DNA from: JAVKFY01 sp040223615
GTDB taxonomy: Bacteria; Pseudomonadota; Alphaproteobacteria; GCA-2731375
DNA length: 64,000 nt
Assembly: GCA_040223615.1 (NCBI GenBank)
Contig: JAVKFY010000002.1
Span: 1 to 64,000 of the forward strand
Reading direction: 5' to 3'
Below, piece by piece: positions 39,449 to 47,794 of the stretch. Position 1 is the first letter of the stretch. Each line of letters opens with the position of its first letter. The notes under the pieces are model-generated. The model saw only the letters and a list, made by a program, of their open reading frames with translations, was not told the origin of the DNA and made no database searches. The position numbers and the translations under genes were made by a program.

Positions 39449-40141
39449 TCAGACATCCGACATGTCCACACGATGCGCCACCAGCAGCCCGTCCTCGCGG
39501 GTCACCGGCATGGCGAAGTCGAAGCGGTCGATGGCGACGGCGCGGTCCAGGTCGCCCGGCGTCTTGAAGCCGATCGCCGGGTCCAGCGCCCACTGCCCGG
39601 ACGGGCTGTCGATCACCGCCTGGCGGATCTCGTCCCGGGCCACCGGCACGCCGGCGAACAGGCTGGCCATGTAGCGCTGGCAGGCGACGTCCTCCGGCCC
39701 GTCCGGCCCGTTGCGGCTGCCCATCGCCAGGATCGTCACCAGCGGCCGGTCTTGCAGCGCGCGTACCGTGGCGGACGCGACCACCAGGCTGCCGAGCCAG
39801 ATCGCCTCGGCGCCGGTGGCGCCGACCACGCCCTGGGTGCCCGACGACGACCGCAATACGATCGTCTTGCCCGTCAGATCCATCGCCTCGACCGCTTCGG
39901 GCGAGTTGCCGACGTCGAATCCCGCGATCTGCCGGCCGCCGTCCTCGCCGACCAGCACCGCATCCGGCCAGCGTGCCTTCAGCGCGAAACCCTCAGCCGG
40001 ATCGCCGACCAGCACGATCCGCGCAGCGCCGGCGTCGAAGGCATAGGCGGCGGTGGTGAAGGCGCGCAGCACATCGATCACGATGACGGTGCCGCGCGCC
40101 ACCGCCGCCGCGTCGACGCCATAGGTGTTCGCGATCCGCAT
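39449..40141 (-). CDS. comB: 2-phosphosulfolactate phosphatase family protein (ComB)
   Basis: A 230-residue Mg2+-dependent phosphatase of the ComB family, which removes phosphate from 2-phosphosulfolactate in coenzyme M or sulfolactate metabolism. Family features visible are VIVIDVLRAFTTAAYAF near the N-terminus, LVGEDGGRQIAGFDVGNSP and SSSGTQGV. No other coenzyme M or sulfolactate gene is present, so the physiological substrate may differ. It diverges from the PAP2 gene with a 40-base gap. Confidence 0.85.
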   Translation of the reverse strand: MRIANTYGVDAAAVARGTVIVIDVLRAFTTAAYAFDAGAARIVLVGDPAEGFALKARWPDAVLVGEDGGRQIAGFDVGNSPEAVEAMDLTGKTIVLRSSSGTQGVVGATGAEAIWLGSLVVASATVRALQDRPLVTILAMGSRNGPDGPEDVACQRYMASLFAGVPVARDEIRQAVIDSPSGQWALDPAIGFKTPGDLDRAVAIDRFDFAMPVTREDGLLVAHRVDMSDV

Positions 40142-40181
40142 GCGTGCAACCTATCCGGCCCGCCGTCGTTGGTCTGCCACC

Positions 40182-41012
40182 ATGTTTCGTTTTTTCGCCC
40201 GCAACCGCGATAGGCGCCGCGGCGGCGCGCTCGAATCGGCGATCTTCCTGCTGCGGCTGGCGCGGCGCGAGATCGTCCTGCTGGCGGTGCTGCTGGTCGT
40301 CGGCGCCGCCATCCTGGGCTTCGCCGAAATCGCCGAGGAGATGGTCGAAGGCGATACCCGGGCGCTCGACGAGGCGATCCTGTTGGCGCTGCGCACCGCG
40401 GGCGACCTCGGCACGCCGATCGGCCCGCCGTGGCTGGCCAAGGCGGCGCGCGACGTCACCGCACTCGGCGGCTACACGATCCTGACCTTCATGACCCTGG
40501 CGGTGATCGGCTACCAGTTCCTCATCGGCCACCGTCGTGGCGCGCTGCTGGTGGCGGTGTCGATCGGCGGCGGGGTGTTGCTGAGCAACGCGCTGAAGAG
40601 CTTTTACGGCCGCCCGCGCCCCGACCTGGTACCGCACGCGGTGGATGTGGTCTCACTCAGCTTCCCCAGCGGCCACGCGATGCTGTCGACGGTCACCTAC
40701 CTCACATTGGGGGCGCTGCTGGTGCGGTTGCAGCCGCGCTGGCGCACCAAGGCCTACCTGCTGGGCTGCGCTCTGCTGCTGACCGCGGCGATCGGCGCCA
40801 GCCGCGTGTTCCTCGGCGTGCACTATCCCTCCGACGTGCTGGCCGGCTGGTGTGTCGGTGCTGCCTGGGCGATGTTGTGGTGGGCGGTGGCGTTGTGGCT
40901 GCAACGCCGTGGCGAGGTCGAGACCGACCCGGTGGACGCCACCGGGCCGGCCTCGCAGCGGCTCAGTGCTGCGGTGTCGGCACCGGCGGCAACGCGCGCA
41001 GGTAGGCGATGA
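40182..41012 (+). CDS. PAP2-superfamily phosphatase
   Basis: A 276-residue integral membrane phosphatase with about six helices and the complete catalytic signature: KSFYGRPRP (first motif), PSGH (second) and SRVFLGVHYPSD (third). Members dephosphorylate phosphatidic acid, undecaprenyl diphosphate or related lipids at the outer face of the inner membrane. The ATG at 40182 leaves a basic N-terminus before the first helix. The last 50 bases overlap the end of the convergent cytochrome gene. Confidence 0.92.
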   Translation: MFRFFARNRDRRRGGALESAIFLLRLARREIVLLAVLLVVGAAILGFAEIAEEMVEGDTRALDEAILLALRTAGDLGTPIGPPWLAKAARDVTALGGYTILTFMTLAVIGYQFLIGHRRGALLVAVSIGGGVLLSNALKSFYGRPRPDLVPHAVDVVSLSFPSGHAMLSTVTYLTLGALLVRLQPRWRTKAYLLGCALLLTAAIGASRVFLGVHYPSDVLAGWCVGAAWAMLWWAVALWLQRRGEVETDPVDATGPASQRLSAAVSAPAATRAGRR

Positions 41013-41814
41013 TCGCCTTCATGTCGTCGGCGGCGATGTTCTTGTAGTAGTGGACGCCCATCGGCGGCATCAGGCGGCTGCCGTCCGGGCGTAAACCGGT
41101 TCTGACCACCTGCTCGATCTCGGCGTCGGTGTATTCGGCGATGCCGTCCTCGTGCGGCGTGATGTTGGCCGCGACCGACACGCCCCAGGGGCCGGGGAAC
41201 TGGAATCCGCCGGCGCCCTTTTGGTTCGCGAAGTCGAACCGGCCCTTGACCATCGGCGTGTGGCACTCGTTGCAGTGCCCGAGCGCCTCGGCGACATAGG
41301 TGCCGTAGGCCGGCAGGTCGGCCTTGTCCGGCGTCGTTACACCGGTCACCGGCGGGCCCCAGGCCGGCGGCAGCGGGATGTTGTAGACCGACTTAGGCAC
41401 GGTGTTCGTCACCGGCTTCACGGTGCGCAGGTAGACGACGATCGCCTGCACGTCGCGGTCCGACATGTGGCGGTACTGCTCGAACGGCATCGGCGGGCCG
41501 ATCAGGCTGCCGTCGGGGCGCGTGCCCTCGCGGATCGCGGTGATGATCTGGGCATCGGTCCAGGTGCCGATGCCGGTTTCCCTGTCCTGGGTGATATTTG
41601 GCGCGTAGGCCGTCATCGTCGGGTCCTCGAACACCTTCTGGCCGGCCAGTTCCATCCCCGGGGCCGGTCCATCCGGCGTCTGCGGCGTGTGGCAGTTGCC
41701 GCAGGCGACGATCGAGTTCATCAGGTAGGTGCCGCGCGCCAGCAGCGACTCGGCTGCTGCCGCGCTCGACCAGGCCAGCGCCGCGACGAGCGCGAGGCCA
41801 GTGACGTTCTTCAT
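40963..41814 (-). CDS. Dihaem c-type cytochrome
   Basis: A 283-residue periplasmic electron carrier with signal peptide (1-21, cleavage after AAA) and two class I haem c domains. The haem-binding motifs are CGNCH and CNECH, each followed by candidate axial methionines (PPMPF in the first half, PPMGVHYY in the second). The two-domain layout matches cytochrome subunits of alcohol or aldehyde dehydrogenases, but no dehydrogenase gene is adjacent. ATG 41814 is preferred because it directly begins the signal peptide. It diverges from glnE. Confidence 0.92.
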   Translation of the reverse strand: MKNVTGLALVAALAWSSAAAAESLLARGTYLMNSIVACGNCHTPQTPDGPAPGMELAGQKVFEDPTMTAYAPNITQDRETGIGTWTDAQIITAIREGTRPDGSLIGPPMPFEQYRHMSDRDVQAIVVYLRTVKPVTNTVPKSVYNIPLPPAWGPPVTGVTTPDKADLPAYGTYVAEALGHCNECHTPMVKGRFDFANQKGAGGFQFPGPWGVSVAANITPHEDGIAEYTDAEIEQVVRTGLRPDGSRLMPPMGVHYYKNIAADDMKAIIAYLRALPPVPTPQH

Positions 41815-41943
41815 GGCTTGATTTCCTAGCAGAACCGGTCCGAAACCGGCGCCGGATTTTATCATGGCGCCACGACGCGGGAACTGGCGAAAGTGAGCCA
41901 TGGCGCTGGCAATACGGCGCAAAGGCCATACTATCGCGGCGCC

Positions 41944-44850
41944 ATGACCGATCTTCTGCTGGACCGTATCGCGGACCTGCCGCCGGCCTTCGATGCCGAC
42001 GCGGCGACCCGTGCGCGCGACGACCTGCGCGCGGGCGCCGGCGATCATGCCGACGCGGTCGAGAGCCTGCTGTCGGACGGGGTCGGCGGCCCGCTGGTCG
42101 ATGGGCTGGCCGGCAACAGCCCGTTCCTGGCCCGCTGCCTGTCCCGCGATCCGGCCTTCGTGTCCGACCTGCTCGGCAAGCCGCCCGAAGCGATCCTGGA
42201 AGCCTTGCTGACGCCGCCGGCGCTGGATCTACCGCTGGCCGAGCTGACCACGAACCTGCGCCGCACCCGGCGCCGCGTCGCACTGCTGCTGGCGGCTTGC
42301 GACGTCGGCCAGGTCTGGCCGCTGGAGGCGATCACCCGGGCGCTGAGCGACCTCGCCGACTGGGCCTTGCAGGCCGGCGTGCGGCACTTCCTGCTGCAGG
42401 CGCAGCCGCGCGACTTCGAACTGCCCGACCTGCAGCACCCCGAACGCGGCACCGGCCTGATCGTGCTCGGCATGGGCAAGCTGGGCAGCCACGAGCTGAA
42501 CTACTCCTCCGACATCGACTTCGTGGTGTTCTTCGACCCCGACGGCTTGCCCTATATCGGCCGCCACACCTTGCAGCACAGCTTCATCCGCCTGACCCAG
42601 GGCCTGGTGAAGCTGTTGCAGGAGCCGACGGCGGACGGCTACGTGTTCCGCACCGACCTGCGCCTGCGCCCCGATCCGGGCGTGACGCCGGTGGCGGTGT
42701 CGGTCGACGCGGCGGCCAGCTACTACGAGAGCCTGGGCCAGAACTGGGAGCGCGCGGCGATGATCAAGGCGCGCGCCTGTGCCGGCGACATCGCCGCCGG
42801 CGAGGCCTTCCTGGCTGAGATGCAGCCGTTCATCTGGCGCCGCAACCTCGACTTCGCCTCGATCGAGGACGTGCATTCGATCAAGCGCCAGATCCATGGG
42901 CACCGCGGCCACGACGAGATCGCCATCGATGGCCATAACATCAAGCTCGGCCGCGGCGGCATCCGCGACATCGAGTTCTTCGTGCAGACGCAGCAGCTCA
43001 TCGCCGGCGGCCGCGACCCGTCATTGCGCGACCCCACCACCTGCGGTGGCCTGCGCGCGCTGGCCGCCGCCAGGTGGATCGACGAGGCCGCCGCCGACGA
43101 GCTGATCGCCGCCTATCGCTACCACCGCACGGTGGAGCACCGGTTGCAGATGATCCACGACGAGCAGACCCAGACCCTGCCGAAAGACGGCGAAGGCATC
43201 CGCCACCTGGCCTGCTTCATGGGCCAGCGCGACCCGGAGGCGTTCCGCGCCGAGCTGCGCCGGTACATGGAGGTGGTGCAGCGTCACTACGCGGCGCTGT
43301 TCGAAAGCTCCGCGCCGCTGGGCGACGAGGGCAACCTGGTGTTCACCGGCACCGAGGACGACCCCGACACCCTGGCGACGCTGGCGAAGCTCGGCTACGC
43401 CGATCCGTCGGCCGCCGTCGCCCACGTGCGCGGCTGGCACCATGGCCGTTACCGCTGCACCCGGACCGCGCGCGCCCGGGCGTTGCTGACCGAGCTGGTG
43501 CCGGGCCTGTTGCAGGCCTTCGCCGCCACTGGCGATGCCGACGCCACCGTGCGCCGCTTCGACAAGTTCCTGTGGGGGCTGCCGACCGGCGTGCAGCTAT
43601 TTTCGCTGCTGCACGCGCACCCGAACCTGCTCGATCTGCTGGCGCGGCTGATGAGCGGCGGGCCGCGCCTGGCCGACTATCTGGCGCGCAACGCCGCCGT
43701 GTTCGACGCGGTGATCGGCGGCGACTTCTTCGACGACCTTCCGGACCACGCGGAGCTGGCCAAGAGCCTGGCTGGCGGCCTGGCCACTGCGCGCGACTAC
43801 GAGGAGGCGCTCGACCTGGCCCGGCGCTTCGTCAAGGAGCGGCGTTTCCAGGTCGGTGCCCAGGTGCTGCTCGGCGAAACCGCTGCCGATGAAGCCGGCG
43901 CGGCTTACGCTCGGCTCGCCGACGTCGCCATCGACGCCGTGCTGAACGCCACGACGACGTCGTTCGCGCAGGCGCACGGCCGTATCGCCGACAGCGATTT
44001 CGCCGTCCTCGGCATGGGCAAGCTCGGCGGCGAGGAGATGAACGAGGCCTCCGACCTCGATCTGGTGATGTGCTATCGGGTCGACGACGATCACGCCAAG
44101 TCGGACGGTAAGCGGGCGCTGGTCGGCCCGCACTATTTCGGCCGCTTCAGCCAGCGCCTGATCAACGCGATAACCGCGCCGACCGCGCAAGGCACGCTGT
44201 ACGAAGTCGACATGCGGCTGCGCCCGTCCGGCAACAAGGGGCCGGTGGTGACCCGCGTCGACAGCTTCATCGAGTATCAGCGCACCGAGGCCTGGACCTG
44301 GGAGCACATGGCACTGACCCGGCTGCGCTTCGTCGCCGGACCCGACGCAATGCGCGAGCGCGTCGACAGCGCGGTGCGCGAGGTCCTGACCCGGCCGCGC
44401 GAGCGGACGGCGATCATGACCGACGTGGTCGAGATGCGTGCCCGCATCGCCGGCGCCAAGCCGACTGTCGATCCTTGGGAAATGAAGCAGGTGCGCGGCG
44501 GCCTGGTCGACCAGGAGTTCATCGCCCAGGCGCTGCAACTGGTGCACGCGCACAAGCACCCGCAGGTGCTGCATCCCAATACCTGCCAGGCGCTGGCCGC
44601 GCTGGCCGAGGCCGGCGTGCTGGCGGCCGACAAGGCGGAGACGCTGATCGCGGCCTCACGCCTGATGCGGGGCCTGCTGGGCGTGTTGCGGGTTGCCTGG
44701 GATGGTCCGTTCGCGCCGGCCGAGGCGCCGGCCGGCCTGGCCCGCGCGCTGTGCCGCGAAGCCGGCGTCGACGACCTGGAGGCCGTCGACGCCAAGCTCC
44801 GTTCGGTGCAGGCGGAGGTGAAGCGGCTGTTCGAGGAACTGGTCGGCTAG
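41944..44850 (+). CDS. glnE: Bifunctional glutamine synthetase adenylyltransferase/adenylyl-removing enzyme
   Basis: Controls glutamine synthetase by reversible AMP addition in response to PII and glutamine. At 968 residues it is full length. Two nucleotidyltransferase domains each open with GMGKLG: the N-terminal deadenylylase (LNYSSDIDFVVFF, about residues 180-200) and the C-terminal adenylylase (MNEASDLDLVMCY, about 698-715), with a helical PII-linked region between them. ATG 41944 gives the normal N-terminus. Downstream lies the IS1595-family insertion. Confidence 0.98.
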   Translation: MTDLLLDRIADLPPAFDADAATRARDDLRAGAGDHADAVESLLSDGVGGPLVDGLAGNSPFLARCLSRDPAFVSDLLGKPPEAILEALLTPPALDLPLAELTTNLRRTRRRVALLLAACDVGQVWPLEAITRALSDLADWALQAGVRHFLLQAQPRDFELPDLQHPERGTGLIVLGMGKLGSHELNYSSDIDFVVFFDPDGLPYIGRHTLQHSFIRLTQGLVKLLQEPTADGYVFRTDLRLRPDPGVTPVAVSVDAAASYYESLGQNWERAAMIKARACAGDIAAGEAFLAEMQPFIWRRNLDFASIEDVHSIKRQIHGHRGHDEIAIDGHNIKLGRGGIRDIEFFVQTQQLIAGGRDPSLRDPTTCGGLRALAAARWIDEAAADELIAAYRYHRTVEHRLQMIHDEQTQTLPKDGEGIRHLACFMGQRDPEAFRAELRRYMEVVQRHYAALFESSAPLGDEGNLVFTGTEDDPDTLATLAKLGYADPSAAVAHVRGWHHGRYRCTRTARARALLTELVPGLLQAFAATGDADATVRRFDKFLWGLPTGVQLFSLLHAHPNLLDLLARLMSGGPRLADYLARNAAVFDAVIGGDFFDDLPDHAELAKSLAGGLATARDYEEALDLARRFVKERRFQVGAQVLLGETAADEAGAAYARLADVAIDAVLNATTTSFAQAHGRIADSDFAVLGMGKLGGEEMNEASDLDLVMCYRVDDDHAKSDGKRALVGPHYFGRFSQRLINAITAPTAQGTLYEVDMRLRPSGNKGPVVTRVDSFIEYQRTEAWTWEHMALTRLRFVAGPDAMRERVDSAVREVLTRPRERTAIMTDVVEMRARIAGAKPTVDPWEMKQVRGGLVDQEFIAQALQLVHAHKHPQVLHPNTCQALAALAEAGVLAADKAETLIAASRLMRGLLGVLRVAWDGPFAPAEAPAGLARALCREAGVDDLEAVDAKLRSVQAEVKRLFEELVG

Positions 44851-45021
44851 CGCGGACCTCGCCGCGCGCGATAGACGCATCGTCGAAGATCGCCGGATGC
44901 AGCTCACGTCTGTTCGGTTAAGCTTGCGGTGAACGTCCGTTTCCCAATGCCGCTCAGGCGGTTGCGTCGCTTCGGGCGGCACCGGACGGAAGAACCGCGA
45001 CTGATTGGTCCAGCTTCTGGA

Positions 45022-45041
45022 CGTGGATGCCCCGGACAAGC
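45022..45041. repeat. Left part of a 32-bp palindromic repeat split by the IS element
   Basis: Bases 45022-45041 plus 47758-47769 rejoin, after removal of the IS element and one target duplicate, into a 32-bp element with a perfect stem ATGCCCCGG/CCGGGGCAT and loop ACAAG. An intact sister copy lies in opposite orientation at 47795-47826 (28 of 32 positions shared). Confidence 0.85.
45034..45041. repeat. 8-bp target-site duplication, left copy
   Basis: GGACAAGC directly precedes the left end of the IS element and recurs exactly at 47750-47757 directly after the right end. An 8-bp duplication is the length expected for IS1595-family transposition. Confidence 0.92.
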
Positions 45042-45060
45042 GGCAAGTGTGTACTTGACT
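45042..45060 (+). repeat. IS terminal inverted repeat, left
   Basis: GGCAAGTGTGTACTTGACT; matches the reverse complement of the right end with one substitution (G against A at position 9). The repeat itself contains a short palindrome, CAAGTRTGTACTTG-like. Confidence 0.92.
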
Positions 45061-45067
45061 GAACGCC

Positions 45068-45256
45068 ATGACGAAACCATCTGAAAAACGACAGGCCAGC
45101 GCAGAGGTTACCCCTGAGATGATTCGGGCGGGAGCGAGTATCGTTCAGGGCTTTGACCCTGAGCGCGACGCAGCCGCCGTTGTAGCGCGCGAGGTATTCG
45201 CGGTTATGTGGGCTGCGCGTCCCGCCAGCGAGAATAGTCGCTCATCTGCTGACTGA
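45068..45256 (+). CDS. Small passenger protein, AEVTPEMI-type
   Basis: A 62-residue protein whose N-terminal two thirds (EVTPEMIRAGASIV, then DAAAVVAREVFAVMW) resembles a class of short hypothetical proteins frequent in alphaproteobacterial mobile elements. It starts only 26 bases inside the left IS end. The 3' end overlaps the convergent gene at 45204-45737 by 53 bases, so the last residues may be coincidental. Function unknown. Confidence 0.5.
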   Translation: MTKPSEKRQASAEVTPEMIRAGASIVQGFDPERDAAAVVAREVFAVMWAARPASENSRSSAD

Positions 45257-45737
45257 GTTTCGCTCTCAATCCGAAACACGCGGCTGTCTGCTGGTCGATT
45301 TCAGCCGCAGAGAAGTCCTTGTGCTGGAAATGAAACTTTGCATCAGTGCGGGTGCGTATCTTTTGCCAAGAACCGCTATTGGGCTGGTATGCGCCCCACT
45401 GGTCGTGCACCAGCCAATTGCGGTAGGCGTTCATGTCTCTGATGGCGGTCACGGTCTCACATAGGTTGGCCTCCATCCCAGGCTCCATCCTCATGCCCTT
45501 CACTAGGGACTCCAGAATGTTGAGCCGGGTGCTGACATTGATGATCGCCCCGGTCAGCAACTGGCCGACCATACTTGTCGGCAGCCGCAAAAAGACCCAG
45601 ATCGCATGGTCCGCTTGCGCCTCTAGCGCGGCGAATGTCATGGTGAACTTGCCGATGGCAAGCCCGAGCTTGTCGCGCGCCTCGTCTATCAGGCGCAGAT
45701 GCTCAGTAAGTTCTTTTTGCAGGTCTTCCTGACTCAT
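45204..45737 (-). CDS. Passenger protein of unknown function
   Basis: A 177-residue soluble, mostly helical protein (LIDEARDKLGLAIGKFTMTFAALEAQ; AYRNWLVHDQW). The RNWLVHDQW stretch recalls helical HEPN-like or MAE_28990-like folds with an R..H motif (R126 xxx H130), but this is only a resemblance. I would not name the function. The start ATG at 45737 is taken rather than a longer upstream frame because the extension overlaps another ORF on the opposite strand. It is carried inside the IS element. Confidence 0.7.
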   Translation of the reverse strand: MSQEDLQKELTEHLRLIDEARDKLGLAIGKFTMTFAALEAQADHAIWVFLRLPTSMVGQLLTGAIINVSTRLNILESLVKGMRMEPGMEANLCETVTAIRDMNAYRNWLVHDQWGAYQPNSGSWQKIRTRTDAKFHFQHKDFSAAEIDQQTAACFGLRAKLSQQMSDYSRWRDAQPT

Positions 45738-45876
45738 GGACGACTCCAAGCGTAAGGACGAGGGGGAGCGGCCTGCCGACGAGGCCAAGGATCGCTTCGA
45801 GAAGGCCGTCGAGCGAATGGTGAACACACCACCGAAGCCGCACAAGCCGAAGCCTGACTCCAAGGACAAAGATTAG
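45736..45876 (+). CDS. Small passenger protein with NTPPKPHKP tail
   Basis: A 46-residue acidic/basic peptide: a charged helix (FEKAVERMVNT) followed by the Pro/Lys tail PPKPHKPKPDSKDKD. Short proteins with an F.KAV..M.NTPPKPHK core are frequent in alphaproteobacteria as conserved hypotheticals. Its ATG overlaps, on the opposite strand, the ATG of the divergent 177-residue passenger (shared bases 45736-45737), so neither gene has its own upstream leader outside the other. Function unknown. Confidence 0.6.
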   Translation: MDDSKRKDEGERPADEAKDRFEKAVERMVNTPPKPHKPKPDSKDKD

Positions 45877-45915
45877 CTATAGCGAGTTTCCGCCGCCGTG
45901 GGCTAGGCTTGGCGC

Positions 45916-46206
45916 ATGGTGACGCGCGACGAGGTTCTCCGGTTCTTTGAGGCCAAGGGCATCCCACCGGAGTGCCCTGCCTGCGGCAAGAATGATTGGT
46001 ATCTTCCGGGGTCGGAGGAAGACTTTTCGGCGGCGTTGCTCATGCCCAGATTGCAGGGCGATCCACTTAAGAACTTCAGGGGCCATATCCCGGTTGTTCA
46101 CATGATCTGTGTCAATTGCGGTCATGTCCGGATGCACGCAAAGGCGGTGGTGCTCCGCTTTACTAGGGCGCAGCAAAACCAAAGGTCCGTTGACGATGGT
46201 GGGTAG
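45916..46206 (+). CDS. Zinc-ribbon passenger protein
   Basis: A 96-residue protein with two Cys pairs, CPACGKNDW (about 20-28) and CVNCGHVRMH (about 64-73), forming a probable treble-clef or rubredoxin-like zinc ribbon around an acidic insertion. Such proteins are widespread hypotheticals in bacteria and phages. The membrane protein that follows starts 11 bases inside its 3' end, so the two are translationally coupled. Regulatory or adaptor function is plausible, not shown. Confidence 0.7.
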   Translation: MVTRDEVLRFFEAKGIPPECPACGKNDWYLPGSEEDFSAALLMPRLQGDPLKNFRGHIPVVHMICVNCGHVRMHAKAVVLRFTRAQQNQRSVDDGG

Positions 46207-46693
46207 CGCATCGAGCAACGGGGGAATCCGGGCCGCGAGTGACGACCAGGGGATTCTCGTTCGCCGAGATCACCAGACCAATGGCAACGAAGGCGTGCAA
46301 GATGTGATCGTGTTCCGTGAGCGGCTGGCGACATTGGAGGGCAAGTGGGGCGTCGCGGCTGTCTCTGCGGGTATCGTTGTTGCCATGTTGGGCATCTTGG
46401 TCGCGGTTGCGATCTTTCAGGTTCAGGATATTAAGACACAGATATCAGAAGCTGAGTCTCGAATACGAGACAGCGCACAACAGTCTGCTGTGAACAGCTA
46501 CCAATCTGAGAAAAGAACCGAAGATCGGCTGGAGTCCATAGCGAGCAGGATTGACGGGCTAGCGCACAAGGTCGACGAACTGCCCGACCGCTTGCTTGGC
46601 ATCGCCAACGTACTATCGAACGCGATCAACGCCGCCGGTACGCGGCCCCAGCCGCTGCCGGCGCCGCCCCCGGAGCCGGCGCCTAAGGACTAG
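46196..46693 (+). CDS. Single-span membrane passenger protein with coiled coil
   Basis: A 165-residue protein: soluble N-terminus (1-48), one membrane helix (about 50-74, VAAVSAGIVVAMLGILVAVAI), a coiled-coil region (about 76-125) and a Pro-rich C-terminus (PAPPPEPAPKD). ATG 46196 lies 11 bases inside the zinc-ribbon gene, implying coupling; the upstream frame extension lies wholly within that gene. The two may form one functional unit. No family recognised. Confidence 0.65.
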   Translation: MVGSASSNGGIRAASDDQGILVRRDHQTNGNEGVQDVIVFRERLATLEGKWGVAAVSAGIVVAMLGILVAVAIFQVQDIKTQISEAESRIRDSAQQSAVNSYQSEKRTEDRLESIASRIDGLAHKVDELPDRLLGIANVLSNAINAAGTRPQPLPAPPPEPAPKD

Positions 46694-46746
46694 GGTCAAG
46701 CAAGCGGCGCAACATCTTGCGAAACTGGCGGCGGGTCAGTCCCGGC

Positions 46747-47685
46747 TTAGACGTTCGCCCGGTCGTCAGACCGCCGATAGGTGAGGCGCTTACCCTCGAT
46801 GCCGCGAAGGGCCTTCACCGTGCGGGCTTCGTCATCAACGCCACGGCCTTCTCGGTTCGTGTAGCGAAAATCGAACTCGTGCAAGTAGCGCTGTAGGTGC
46901 TGTTCGGAAACCGCATGGTACACGCCGTTGATGCCGCGCTTGAGGATGCTGAAATAGTTTTCGGCTGAGTTCACATGGGCGTCGCCGCGAACGTACTCGT
47001 CGCGCTTATGGTTGACCTTGCCGTGGCTGGCGTACTGCTTGCCTATGTAGCGATACACGCCGCTCTCGTCAGTCATGAGATGCGACTTGCGGCTGGCGTT
47101 CTCTTTCAGCACCAGACGGACGGTCTTGCCGGTCACGTTCGGGACGTGCACAGAACGAACGCGGCCGTCACGCTCGACTAGCGAGACGACGGGCTTCTTA
47201 CCGTAGGCGCTGGCCTTGTTGCCGCGCTTGTTCTTGTGGCGGTTGGTTTCTTTGCCGCCAACGTAGGTCTCGTCGGCTTCTATCGTCTTGCCGGGACCGC
47301 CTAGAAAAGAATGCGGTGACGGCTTCATGGCCTCGCGGATACGATGTGCCATGAACCAAGCCGTCTTGTAGGACACGCCCAACATGCGCTCGATCTGCTT
47401 GGCGCTGACGCCCTTCTTGGACGACGCCATGAGCCACGTCGCAAAGAGCCACTGGTGCAGCGGAACCTTGGAGCGTTCGTAGACGGTGCCGACGCGAACG
47501 GTGAACTTCTTGCGACAGTCCTGACAGTGGTACCAGCCCGGCCCCATGGAGCCCTTGGCCGGCAGAGACTTCACGCGGTCAGTGACACCGCAGAACGGGC
47601 AATACGGACCATCGGGCCAGCGCAGCTCTTCCAGATATCGGCGGGCCGCAGTCTCGTCGTGGAATATTTTGTCGCTGGGTTTCAT
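46747..47685 (-). CDS. IS1595-family (ISXO2-like) transposase
   Basis: A 312-residue transposase. It has an N-terminal zinc ribbon (CPFCG near 33, CQDC near 58) followed by a catalytic domain with the first aspartate in IEADETYVGGKE (about 136-147), the second in MTDESGVY (about 200) and the final residues in HVNSAENYFS (about 238-247), a pattern of the IS1595 group. The gene is intact, oriented inward from the right end with about 45 bases to the inverted repeat, and convergent to the passengers. Confidence 0.95.
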   Translation of the reverse strand: MKPSDKIFHDETAARRYLEELRWPDGPYCPFCGVTDRVKSLPAKGSMGPGWYHCQDCRKKFTVRVGTVYERSKVPLHQWLFATWLMASSKKGVSAKQIERMLGVSYKTAWFMAHRIREAMKPSPHSFLGGPGKTIEADETYVGGKETNRHKNKRGNKASAYGKKPVVSLVERDGRVRSVHVPNVTGKTVRLVLKENASRKSHLMTDESGVYRYIGKQYASHGKVNHKRDEYVRGDAHVNSAENYFSILKRGINGVYHAVSEQHLQRYLHEFDFRYTNREGRGVDDEARTVKALRGIEGKRLTYRRSDDRANV

Positions 47686-47730
47686 GGTCTGTAACTCCCG
47701 TAACCTCTATGTGGGGAGGCGACCTTGTGC

Positions 47731-47749
47731 AGTCAAGTACATACTTGCC
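47731..47749 (-). repeat. IS terminal inverted repeat, right
   Basis: Reverse complement GGCAAGTATGTACTTGACT; 18 of 19 positions match the left end at 45042-45060. Confidence 0.92.
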
Positions 47750-47757
47750 GGACAAGC
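47750..47757. repeat. 8-bp target-site duplication, right copy
   Basis: GGACAAGC, identical to 45034-45041, adjoining the right IS end. Confidence 0.92.
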
Positions 47758-47794
47758 CGGGGCATGACGATGTTACTGATAATCATGGAAAACC

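Larger units (their letters stand above)
45042..47749. mobile_element. Complete IS1595-family insertion element with passenger genes
   Basis: The 2708-bp element is bounded by 19-bp terminal inverted repeats (45042-45060 and 47731-47749, 18 of 19 identical, both beginning GG) and flanked by the 8-bp direct repeat GGACAAGC. It encodes one ISXO2-like transposase (46747-47685, minus) and five small ORFs (45068-46693). Plain IS1595 elements are about 1 kb, so roughly 1.6 kb is cargo; passenger genes are known in some IS1595 subgroups. Base composition inside is visibly less G+C-rich than in the flanks, pointing to recent arrival. Confidence 0.92.

Noticed and set aside
45738..45869. N-terminal extension of the 177-residue passenger protein
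   Set aside because: The extension is read antisense to the 46-residue peptide and has no ribosome-binding site; the ATG at 45737 starts the conserved-looking helical part.
45068..46693. Passenger genes as a prophage remnant
   Set aside because: No integrase, structural or lysis gene is present and the block is exactly enclosed by IS ends and target duplications.
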